From: Styela clava
Taxonomy: Eukaryota > Chordata > Ascidiacea > Stolidobranchia > Styelidae
Assembly (NCBI RefSeq): GCF_964204865.1
Contig: NC_135251.1
Location: 17,422,001 to 17,486,000, forward strand
DNA: 64,000 nucleotides
Direction: 5' to 3'
Below are positions 11,914 to 23,900 of this stretch, piece after piece (the stretch's first letter is position 1; every line of letters starts with the position of its first letter). The notes below the pieces were generated by a model that searched no databases, had not been told where the DNA came from, and saw only the letters and a list, made by a program, of their open reading frames with translations. The position numbers and the translations under genes were made by a program.

Positions 11914-12694
11914 AAAGGCTTTGTTGCCGATTTTTTAATGTTTCCACCACGTTTATTCGGTACTCCTTTAAAATATTCGATTCAAAAAAATATTGAATTT
12001 TGCCCACCCGTCCTCGCATATCAATGAGAAATAGTTGTGTAAATATCGCAAAATTACGGAAAATGCCACTGCTTTCAACATTGTGATTACATTAAAATGG
12101 CACTTAATGGTATTTTGTGAATTTGGTGATTTTGCAAATCTGTGACATGCTGCTAAAAGTTTCGTCTGATTTGAAAATCGTGCAGTTTGGTCACAATTCA
12201 TCCAAAGTGACTATAACACATAACACTTTTATAGTCATTTTGAATTCATCGATATCATTGATAGTCACATGACCAATTTTCAAAGAAACGCACTGCGTAT
12301 TATTCCAACATCTGGTTTCAATCACCCGAGAGCGTTTTTTGCCGGAGAAGCGGAATCGGTGTGCTTGTATAATAATCATATTACAAACAAGAATTTTGCG
12401 GTTAATGCAAAAGCTTTATCTCCTATGTCTGCATCTCATAGGTTAGAATTCCGGTAAATATCGTTATGATATGCAGAATTGAGTTACAAAAGTACTAGTA
12501 TGTTACTTATTTGTCAACTTAATACTCGAAAATATTTGTTAACTTTGAATTTTTATTCCATTCAAAATCGGAAAAAAGTGCTATTTCTCTTCAAAATCGG
12601 AAAAAAGTGCTATTTCGCAGTCCCTAAAAAAAGTTGCGAAAGTGCTTCGCAATTTTCGCAAAAAAGTGCGCTAATAGTGAACACTGCATGCGGG

Positions 12695-14079
12695 TATCTC
12701 AAGTTTGCAGAAGTCTGCAGCCAACTTAGTCTGTTATTGTAATTGATGAACTAAAATAGTCTGAGATGCCAGGAGCTGCACGCTTCATGACCGCGAGTTG
12801 AGTTGATTGACGCAAAATTGTGATCATTACAGTTCACATGATCGTGTAAAAAAGTCGGAAAAGAAGTTTCACGAAGCGGCAAAAAATACCGGTATGGAAT
12901 ATTTACGACAATATATAAACTAGAACGAATCAGAACTGTGAGCCCGTCGCGTACATTGAAAAAAAATCTTTGCAACACATACACGTGTAAGAGAACGTGA
13001 CCTAGTCATATTATTGGTATCGACTAAAATACCGATGTTTCAATATATCCAGCTGTTTAATCTTCTCCAGAATATTTTGAAGTATATTCTGGTTGGGTGG
13101 ATGGAACAGGCAGGCATCATTCAATGCTTCATTACAGTTTGTATAGTAAACGATTGCCCTAGAATGAATGAGTATATATGTATTTCACCTATAGTAGCTA
13201 GCCCGCTATGTCTTTTCTAACCCAGCACAGCGATTCCATGCGCCTGTAAACAACGAAAAGTTTGTTATAATTTTTTCAATGTAAGTCCTGAGAATGTTTG
13301 CATACGTACAAATCCATTTTACTATGCAATTAATTCAAGTAATATAATAAACTGTTACAAGTGAGTCTCTTAATACACCATTACTGCATTCGAGTCCCAA
13401 ATACGGATCTGAAGTCGCACATTCATGTATTTTGGGGTTGATATCTGTTCTTCTAGTTGAAATAATGTTTAATTTAAATATTATTCGCAGACAAATATTT
13501 TATCCCGTTCGTCCCGTACACTCAAGAACATTGTATATGCATTGATGTTAGTTTCATAGAATTGGAATATCGGTGATATATATCAACAATTTCTTATATC
13601 GGTGACTTTTCACCGGTAACGGTATCAACGAAAAAAGTGGTATCGATAGATGTCTATATATAATACACGAAGCGCAAATTTGTCACAACCCTAGTTCTCT
13701 CTCTTTCCGATAAACAAACTATTTTAAACCTTCGTTTCTATTAATATATCGTGATGTTTTTCAAAACACCTGTTTATATTCCCACCAAATCCAAGAGCCG
13801 ATTGATCGCGTATGGTCGATCTATGACAAATCGCTCTTACCACTATGTTGTGTATGAATTAGTTAACGATTGCTTTTTCATCATATTTACCCAAACAAAG
13901 TTATCTCAAAACCCAACAAACGTGGAATCATGTTTTTAATCTTAATTATATATATATACGAAAACGAAGCAATGTTTCACATTTGATCGGTAGTTTTACT
14001 TAATTCAGGACGCTGTTTCTCTGAAAGAGACTTTCGGAGTAATCTTTCAAACATCCAAAATTGTCGAAGAAGATATAAG
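12695..14079 (+). other. Intergenic DNA upstream of the M15-type gene
   Basis: Unique AT-rich sequence with no supported gene. The last few hundred bases should hold the promoter and 5' UTR of the gene starting at 14080; an AT-dinucleotide run near 13947-13958 is not a convincing TATA element. Confidence 0.5.
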
Positions 14080-16611
14080 ATGTTGAGATTGGCACTTTTA
14101 GCTACGTTTTGTTGCTTGGCATCGGGTATGTTATTTTCATACATTTGCATGAATTGTATTCCCTCCATTATCATTCAATTTTATAAATTCCAGTTATTAG
14201 CAAATATTCAGATGGAAATTCTTATGTATCTGACGACACGGCCATTTAAAAAAATCTTGTAGCTCTTTATTGAAATTCGAGGCAGGCTAAGAAATTGCCG
14301 AACGATTACGTCGAAAAATATTTGAATTTGGCACGGGGTTTTCATGGCTATAGAATGGAGCCAAGCTAGATGTAGTGCGCCATATAAAACTCAGAACCAT
14401 GTCGCAATAATCTAAGACTAAGTCGCTTGTTTAATAGACGCGCTAATTTATAAAATCAAAGCCAGGTTAGACAAATATTAACAAAAACACGCAAAACATT
14501 TCAATTAAATTAATGAAATCGTAGCTTAAGCATACAGGCTACGTCTTATTTCGAAGTCAATCATCTCGCAATGGCTTGTAAATAGCCTTTCAAAGAAATT
14601 AATGACAACCAAGAAAATTGTAACCATTTAGGAAACGTGCAAAAACAGTGAAAAACTGTCAAAAAACACTACAAACCAACACTAGAAACCTTGCTAAAAC
14701 GTGCAAAAACAGTGAAAAACTAGAATTGAAATTTATAGTCGACGAAGCCTAAAACTACTTTGCATGATTTTTAACCAGCCGCATTGACCGACAGCGGGTG
14801 CACCAATCTAGGTGGGGCATGTCAGGACTGGAGATATTACAAATGCACCGCCGGTTACGAAACCGGATTATGCAGTGGCGACTCCAACAGAAGATGTTGC
14901 CTGCCTTGTGACCTATCGTGTGAGTTATTTTACCAACTTTAGGATTTTCATATATATTCCGAGAAAAAGCCATGGTCTCTTCTCCAGTTATTGGTTTGCA
15001 TTGGCATGAGAGTAAATAACTGGTAACCATTTGAAATATGTGGATGATGTCATAACCGACCGAAAATTAGAAGAATCCCTAAAATTAGCACGATACGTCA
15101 ACTGTCGCAAACTTTTCTTTCTGCTTATTTGGCAAAAAGGGCCTTCTTGACCCGCTGTAATTTGTATATACATTTACATTGGCAGTGAATTCTGCTCAAC
15201 TAGACAATAAAATGGTTACTATGGTTTTTGGTCTGAAAATTCCTTGTTAAGTATGAACATAGGAGACGAATTAGCTAATGTTCTTCAACCACATTGGAGA
15301 AACTATATATAGAAGACTATTTGAGATCAATTATTCTGTTCGCCTTTATCAGGTAGGACAACTGACAGCAATTATGACGATAGCGCTTGCGAAAACATCG
15401 ACGGAACATGTATGGACAATTCTAACTACTGTACGGGTAGCTATTCATCGGGATATTGTGGAGGTCCCTCCGATAGGCAATGCTGTTCAGCTAACTGTAA
15501 GTAGCTATTGTTGAATGTCTCAAATTAAAAATTCGGTTACGTTTAAATGCGTGGGATACAAGGATACAGTTACCATTTCTGTTCTTTAATATGTAATCCG
15601 ATGTATATTACCCCTATTAGACCGACCACCAAAATCCATGAATTTCTTGAATACTTCTACGAAAATGAAAAAGAAATTCCCAACACTCGAAAGTTTCAGT
15701 AATATAGGACACTTTGCACAAATGTTTTATTTTCTCTAGAAAATTTCCCAAATATGTTTTTGGGTCACATTGTGAAATATTTGAACCTTCTGTTTGAAAT
15801 CAGGATTTCCATTTTTTTAACATAATGAAAATTGTACATATTGGTTTTATTTACCACTTATTATTATTATTTCAGCTGGGGGTGGTGGCATTATCGGTGG
15901 AGGTGGAAGTTGTGATCTAGTAACTTATTCATCTCTGAATATCAAAGGTTATAACAACCTTAAAGTGGAAGTTCACTCTGGATTTGTTGCAGATATGGAT
16001 ACCTTAAATAGTTATGCAAGACAATGTGATGTAACCGTAAGCAATGTTTTAACCCTTAATTTTGAATCAACCATAATTCAGTGAATCATATAGTATTAAT
16101 TTCAAACGTCAAACAGGTTTGGGTAACCCATGCTTTCCGCGAGGAAGGGCAAAATCTCGGAGGTACGGTTGTTCCACCAGCTACGACGTCTAATCACCTT
16201 GTCGGACATGCGATTGATTTCAATCTGGATACCCCGAACGGATGGTGTAATGGAGATTGTCTTTACGGTATATATATGACTGTTATTTTTTTCTTTATTT
16301 GCAAATAAGTAGCTCGTTATTTTATATTGTTTCAGCTTCACGAAATAAAACACCCAGCCTATAAATTAAACATCGACATTGTCTGCTAGAGAACAGCAAG
16401 AAAACATAATTTGTTTATATTTCTTCTTCTAGCCGGATATAATTCGAATGCCGAGTGTTTTATCCAGAAAGTACTAAACACTTCTGGTCTGAGATGGGGG
16501 GGATATTGGAGTCCCTCTGATCCTGTTCATATTGACGATGGATTGAACGCTTATCACTACAACGAATGGGAAGCCTTGTACTACGACTTGCAAGGAAATT
16601 GTGTTAATTAA
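14080..16611 (+). CDS. Secreted M15-type zinc peptidase with two cysteine-rich modules
   Basis: Six exons join in frame: 14080-14125, 14779-14919, 15353-15496, 15876-16036, 16117-16267 and 16433-16611, giving 273 residues. Exon 1 is a signal peptide (MLRLALLATFCCLAS). Exons 2 and 3 each encode one module of ~45 residues with the same cysteine layout, including GxC-x6-8-C and an RxCC end. Exon 4 starts with a Gly-rich linker. Exons 4-6 form the peptidase domain: SNHLVGHAIDFN supplies His191 and Asp198, and RWGGYWSPSDPVHID supplies the DxxH motif with Asp244 and His247. These match the SxHxxGxAxD and DxxH metal and catalytic motifs of M15 D-Ala-D-Ala carboxypeptidases and phage L-alanyl-D-glutamate endolysins. 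All ligands are present, so an active secreted enzyme that cuts bacterial peptidoglycan is the likely role (inferred). Possible acquisition from bacteria or phage. Polyadenylation signal at 16821. Confidence 0.9.
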
Positions 16612-17470
16612 TTGCAGCTGGAACAACATGATGATCATCAGCCGTTTGTTTTATTATAAAAAAATTATTCGTTAATTAATCAGTAACTATTAGTATTAGC
16701 AGACTTATGTAACAACAGTTACGGTGATTTACATATAAACTTCATTGTAAGTTTTAAATGCCTACCTTACGTCAACTTACAATAATAAGAGTAATTTAAT
16801 ATATATATAAATCATCAAGGAATAAACTTGCAATAATTAGTTACTTTGTCATGGCTGGATCCATTGCAAAATAATGAAAAAGTTGGGAAAATAACAAAAT
16901 TTGTTACATACACTGGGTTGTCAAGAGTGCCGCCCAAGATTTGTAAATAGCACGCCAGAAGTCGGTTTGAATTTCGACTTCTTTGAATCATATTGTTTGT
17001 CTACATATGAAACCAAAGTACTTGTGTGAGAATAATTTTCTAAAAGATGTGGATATTTTGTACAAAAATCCCACCAAAACACCCCGCCACCGCTCATAAA
17101 AATAAAAACAAAAAATGGGATTATCCAGTTAGGGTTTGAAATGCAGATTTCGTTGGAAATTCAAATTTGTACAAAAAATCCGAAGAAGTTATATTCTGTA
17201 AACCTGCAAAAAATTACAGCGCTAGAATAACTATTTTCGGTAACGCTCGGCAACTATAAGTAGCCGAATGAGAAGAACAGTTAATCGGGATTATGAATAA
17301 GTAAATGCCACAATTATATTAATAATAAATACTCAAATTTCCAAAACCAGGCATATTATATGAGACCAAGCGATTTTGGTAGAAATTCGTTTGCTCAGAA
17401 AACAAGAACTTGAATTGTCATTTACATAAGCATCCAATTTTAAGCACCATTAAGGCGTGACTTGGTTCAA
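16612..17470 (+). other. Convergent intergenic DNA between the M15-type and shootin-1 genes
   Basis: AATAAA at 16821-16826 probably ends the upstream transcript. Around 17050-17170 the words GTACAAAAATCCCACC and TTAGGGTTTGAAAT resemble a segment of the large hAT copies (near 4790-4870), suggesting a diverged repeat fragment. Nothing else is recognised. Confidence 0.5.
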
Positions 17471-17912
17471 TTATTTCTCTCCTTCTGATTGCGCCTTTTT
17501 TATTCCCTTTCTTCTTCCTTCTAATATTCTCTTCAAATCGGGATTGATGTCTTTCGGTAACCTGACGCTGTCTTGAAATGCGTTTTCCCTACTGAAAGGA
17601 GATGCCTGAAAGTAAAGTAAAGTCGTAAATAAGATTGTGAATCATTTCATTCTCCGTTGCATGATTAGGTGGAATTTGGCTTTGATTATTGTGGCAGGAG
17701 TAGTATAATAGATATAAGCAACGAGTGTTGGTGGTGTACTGTTCACTTCCACCTTCGTCAAGACGATTTAGCAGAAGTGGTTACATGGAACTAGCCTGAC
17801 CTAATTCTACTCCTTTTCGTTTAAAAGTAAATTTTGTTTAGTGAAAATGAGAATGTTAATTAGGCTGGAACTCTCAATAACAATGGCAATATGAAATTAG
17901 GAGATTAAATTT

Positions 17913-17945
<33 letters not shown>

Positions 17946-20900
17946 ACCGTAAATGTAACCTTTTTAAGTTCAAACATTTTGCTGCGCTCATTTCCAGATC
18001 CTCCCACTTCGCCGTCAATTGTTTTTTGTTTCGTTTTAACCGGCTTCAAATTTGCCCAGTTAAATATTGTGGATATTGAAGGCTTGGTTGCGTCATTGTG
18101 AAAGTCGCTTTTCCTGGTAGCAAAGCCACCTATGGTCGCCGCTTTTTGTCGATATTGAGAACTAGCGGATGAATTCTTTTTTTCGCCTTCCCCTATGTGA
18201 GAATAAATGTTTTCGTACTCATTTTCATCCGCGCATCCGGAACCGTTTGAATCATCCGACAATGAAGCACACTCTCCTATGGTGCTATATTCCGAATTGC
18301 TTGTTATATTCGCCGGTAGAGTTCCCGTCTTTTTCAATGCACCTCCAGACTTAATTCTTCTCATCATTTCTTCCATAGCATCAGCGTATCCACTTGGAGC
18401 AGCAACGGTTGAAGATATTTTTCTGCTCCTAGGTGATTCAGAACCACCACCTTTTTGGGCCTTTCGTTCTTCGATTACATCGTATAGTGATCTAAAATAA
18501 ATTAAACAAAAAACATTTTAAAATCAAGTCGGTCGATTTCAACCTACCTAAAAGAAATTTATAATAAGATGAATACAACATACTTTCCCGGCAGAGAGCT
18601 CAGAGGCGGTGGTGGAGGAGGAGGAGGCGGGGGAGGTGGAGGAGGCGCTGGAGCCGAAGGCGGAGGTGGGTTTTCTTCAGAGACGATTTTTGCTTCTTCC
18701 ATTTCTTTTATGAGTGATTCATTTTTCTCTTCCATTTTTAGTTTGTCAGTTTTGAGTTGATCAATTTCAATTTTTAAAAGGTTAATTTGAATTTCTAGTT
18801 CGTTTTCTTTCTCATTATTTTTGGCATTTTCCAGTTCTTCTTGTAGTTTTGCTACCTTCAAATATATAAAAAAATGATACATTCATAAATTGAAATATAT
18901 AATGACAAATATATTATATAAAAAATTAGAAAAATATTGCTGTTGGGATCCTTTACAACAGCGTTTAGTTAGACAATCTGTAGGTTCTTGTGACCATTTA
19001 AAATATATTAATTTCAAATGTTGTATTCTCGATTTAGAATGTTTCACTCTAGTACTAATCTAAGCAATCTGGTATGAATTACATTACTCTCTCAATTAAT
19101 GTAATCAGTGTGCAATAAGACAGTTGAAGATATTTCCAAATGAGGGAATGTCGCATAATTTACACCAAGGGGAGACAACGTTGGAATGTGACCAGTTCAT
19201 CATTCATGTGTCTAATTTTGAGTCGGAGTCGTAGTTTGGCTGCTTTTGTTGATATTGGAGTTGGGGCCGGAGACGTATTTTAAACTCCTCTGAGATAAAA
19301 CCAGATTCTAATCTTGAATGTTTTGGACTCACAGTTACAGAATTTTAATGATAATAATCAACACGCCCGGCTCGTAGTTTGGAGTCAGTGTTATTGCTCT
19401 CACACAGCCATGTTTATTTCTATTTCCTAATTTTCATGGCAGCATCACTATGGATCAGAAGCATCAACTATGCTTCAGTTGTGGTGAACTAATTAAATTA
19501 CCTCCTGCTTGTTTTTCACTTTTTCCTCCTCTAATTCTTCCGTCAGTTTCTGTAATTCTTTCATCGTGTCTTCAAATTTATCATCAAAGGACCCGGAAAT
19601 TCGACTTTTTATTAGAACACTGTTTCTCTAAAAAGTTGAAACAAAGCTTTAAAGTAATCATCCGAAATAAATTAAAAGTGGTACCTAAACAATTTTTTAA
19701 CTCAAATTTTATATGGAATTGAATCAAACCTGAAACGCCTTGTTTTTCCCGTACATTTTTGCAGCATAAGTTTCAGCCCGAAGGCGAACTTGGGATTCAA
19801 CATTGTATTTTTCTTTCAGTTCCGATAATTCTGCATCTTGCATTTTGATAACTGATCATTTTAAAATAAAAAGCAATATTGAAATATCCAAGTAAATTGA
19901 AAATATATGCATATATATAGATCGGTATTAGTGCTCGGGAACGTTTTGCAGTGTTATAGAAAATCCAATATGCAGATATTGAAAAGCGTTGAACTAGTGC
20001 TATAGGCTTGACTGAATACCAAGGGCTGTGACCAAGGGCGTGCCAAATTTTCTGCTGCCCGGTGCGAGATTCTGATAATCATGCCCCTCATAGATATATA
20101 CCTTACGTCAAAAATATTTCGGGGGTTAAACAAAGTATAGATGGTATTGTTATACGTGAGAATAAAATGAAGGTCAAGAGAAGTGGAATATTTGTATTAT
20201 GTATTTTTATTTAAATCATCAAACTGAAAAAACAAACTCAACCCTACAATGTGCTGCCCGGGGCGGCTACTCATATGCCCAAAGGCACGCACGCCCCTGG
20301 CTTCGACACTGATCATATTAGTCGAATTAAATGCTCTCAACCAAAAAAAATGTTGTAGTTGTATAGAGTATAGACCATGAGTCAACTCATACATGCTGTG
20401 AAAAATGACGAACTTATGGTGTCGAGTTCGAAGGTCCATCTCATTGTTTTAGAAGAGCTCACTCTTCTAACCATGTTTTGGATTTATGCCTAATTCAGCA
20501 TATGCCGAATTCATTTGAAACGAAGAGACCCACCATTGTGCTTTTGCTGACATTCGAATAGGTAAATATTTACCTGCTTGTAACTGTGCGATTGTATTTT
20601 CGTTGGCAGAAGCTTGTTTGGTCTCGTGTTCTTGTAGTTTTGTAGAGAGCTCGTCATTCTGTAAACAATAGAAGCTTTTTCTAGTCATTTTTGCCAGATT
20701 TAAGGATCGATAATATGAAGTAGGTTTCGGGATATGTGAACGGTTTGACTCGTGACAAGAATCAAACAGAGATTTTGTGAAGTGACTATGGACGTACTTG
20801 TTTTTCTGTGATTTGACAATTATGTTATCAAGTTGGATCTAATTTTATCGGGAATTAATCAATCGAGTAAGCTATATCTGCCTAGCCGAGAGGGTTCTGG

Positions 20901-23900
20901 TCCTCCCAAAGTAGCTTCCTACAAACCAGTTGTCGTAGGTTGGTCTAAATCAGTGGTTCCAAAGCTACTTAAAGAAAATTCTATGACGGACCTCTCGCAA
21001 TTTTTTTAATGATTCGCGGCCTTGTGCACTAAAATGAAACATTAAAAGATCCCAACAAAAAAGGAGTGCGTTGTATGGTATAGTGGAAAACACCTCTTTC
21101 CCACCTGCTCTTACCAACAAACGTGCAAAAAGGCAGTGTTAGCTACACCTCTGCAGATAGTTGGCTTGTAATGGCACCAATTGAACTCTCTGTGATATCA
21201 CAGGCCCACAGCTCTGTGACATCACACAATGGGGCATCGTGTTCAAAACAGAAAGTGAGGAATTAGTATCTCCAGCAGTGATTGCAAAAGCAACAAATAT
21301 GTATTTGCAAATTTAAGCACGCAATATTTGTATTATCAAACTATATGCCATATAACAGATTTGTTTCGCGGACCCTCCGAAAGTGCTTTACGTACCCCAA
21401 ACAGTCCGCGGACCCCAGTTTGAGAACCACTGGTTTAAATCGTACAAGTTGAACTTACAAGTTGTCTTAGTTCTTCAATCTCATCTTGGGCTTTTTCAAG
21501 ATCGCTTTTTGATTTATTATCTGAAAACAAATGTTTTTCTTTGTACAGTTTTTTTCGATAAGTATAGGCTAGTAAACAAGTGGCGACCAATGCCTTGTGT
21601 TAAAATGGTTGGTTTAACGAGTAATAGTTGAAACCATTATTCTTCAACTATGTGTGACTGAAAATGTATTATTAATCAATGAACGCTGAAGCGAATTAGG
21701 CATAATAAAGTTATCTAAAAACAACGTTAATGGTTAACCCTTTCATATAATGTTCACTTTTACAAAAATATAAATCATCGGAAGAACCTGTACGTGTGGA
21801 TCATATGTATCAGCTAGATGCTTGTTAAACGGCTTAACTTTAGCCTCTAATTACATACGTTATTTCAACTTATGTCAGTGTTAAAAATCAATGGATCTCG
21901 CTTAAAATACTGCAAAAGATCAGTTCAACGTATATTTGCACTCTTATACATTGACAATTATGCGAATACGAAACCAACCTAATTTTACAATTATATCAAG
22001 ATCGTCAGCCGCGTCCTCGAAATCCTCTCCTATATCGTTGTCTTCTGTAGTTTTGGAATCGTTGTTCGGCTCTTTTGCGGCCTCTGACTGCAATTCATTA
22101 ATAGTTTGAGCGGTTTCAAACGATGTTCCAGCATTTTTTTCGTGTTGATCTTTCCATTTTTGACGACGTGTGGATAACATATCTTTCTTTCGTCTGACAC
22201 TCATTCTCTGAAACATATATATATTTGACTTACGAGAATGTAGCAGTAATGCACTCTGACGATGTGATGACGGGGCACGAGTTTTTCCCGGTGCCATTTC
22301 TTATGTAGAAAAGTGTCCCTTTTAACGCGCAACCTCAGAAAATCTATATTGAACTACAACACGCTTTAAAAGTCAATAAGACTGTTGTTTTGTATATATA
22401 CATTTTATTTGAGTGACGTGGCTTTCATAAATTGATTAGAATAGCACATCATGTGTATTGAAATAGTCCATAAAAAAATTCGAAAAAGTCACAAAAAAAA
22501 TTTATCGTTATTTTACGCGCCAATTGAAGTCATATTCATCATCAGCAACTCATATATATATATATACAATCAATTTTTTGCTATACTTTTAATTTGTTTA
22601 TATTGCAGTGATACATCAATTATTCTAATGAATTTGGCTTGTTTGTAGATTTATTTTATCTGTGAATTGAATATCAAATACATTTCATTCATCGGTTCAT
22701 ACCATGCCGTAGGTAGAAGATATATGATCATATTTTTGTTGATTAAACACACCTTGAGCTCAGTATTTCTGCTGTATAGCCTAGAAGCAACTTGAACAGC
22801 TTTTTCCAAACAACGTTGTTCATCTTGAAGCTGACTCTGCATATATCCAACTTCTGCATAGGCTTGTTCGGCAGCTGAAATGTAATATTATCATAATAAC
22901 ACATCGAGTGTTAATGGCAATGGCAGTGACAAGTATTCCCTATATTCGAATACACAATTGAGGTCTCACTGAAATACGAACACTATTGAAGTTTTTGGTT
23001 TTTCTTTCGGCCCTAATATCAAGTTCAAATTATATATATTTGACTTGGGCTTTGGTTGACAAATATAACAAACGACGGGAATAATTCAGTATTTGTTTAT
23101 CTATTATAGGCGAATCTCAATGTTGGCCACTGATTCTTTGAACTCGTCCGTGTTTTAACGAATTAAGCAAACAGTGGTTTCGTATTTGCTTTAACGCTTA
23201 TCTCGTGTAAGCCACCTTAAGCTTGAAAATTTTCTATGTTCCAACAAAAAATTTGATACCATGAACGTACAAATAAATCTGAGCCTACCATTTTCATATG
23301 TTTTCAGTTTTTCTTCAGTTTCTTTTTGTTTTTCTAAAGTTGTGTTATGCTGTAAAAAAGTTTTTTTCACTAATTATGCAGATCAAAGTTCGTCAAAAAG
23401 TCATTATACTGTGGCCCCATGGAGTCGCATAAAATGTTGATATCACTTTGAACGTTCCACTCTCGAAATTCAAATGTTGAAATAGGATAATATTTTATAT
23501 CTATCATGGCCCATGACTATCTCCTCTAAAATACACCAATCCATGTTACATACCTCATCAGTAAGGGTCTGTAGCTGCTTTTGCAGTTTTTCAACTTCTG
23601 ATTCCATGACGCCGTTTATTGCAACAGCTGGTACAGGCTGGCGTTTAGAAGGTTCTACAAATGGGAACATATTAGGTTTAATGGATTTTTGACTTTCCTA
23701 TGAGGAAAAGAACTAAGGCAGCATGCAGGTTATGGCTATTGTGTAAGTCCCTAACTATAAACGAATAATATTCCATTCAGGCCTGAGATCATCTTTAAGT
23801 AACTAACCCTTTCTGTTTTAATAATGTAGACTCTAATTGTCGAGCGTATTTAGAGCATGTTTATGATGTTTTCTATCAACTTTCGCAAATTTACCAATTA

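Larger units (their letters stand above)
4378..12686 (+). mobile_element. Large hAT-type element, copy A (with nested insertions)
   Basis: The ends are inverted: the left begins CAGTGTTAACTCTAAG and the right, read inward on the other strand, begins CAGTGTTCACTATTAG. A perfect 8-bp direct repeat, CATGCGGG, flanks it at 4370-4377 and 12687-12694. A CAGTG terminus with an 8-bp duplication is the signature of the hAT superfamily. Just inside both ends are many copies of GCGAAAGTGC or its complement, as expected for subterminal transposase-binding repeats. Copy A is 8309 bp. Removing the nested element at 7617-11407 and one target copy leaves 4511 bp, close to the 4456 bp of copy B at 44420-48875, to which it aligns in reverse orientation almost end to end. 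No complete transposase is visible, so it is probably non-autonomous; one possible coding relic lies at 11719-11913. Confidence 0.88.
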
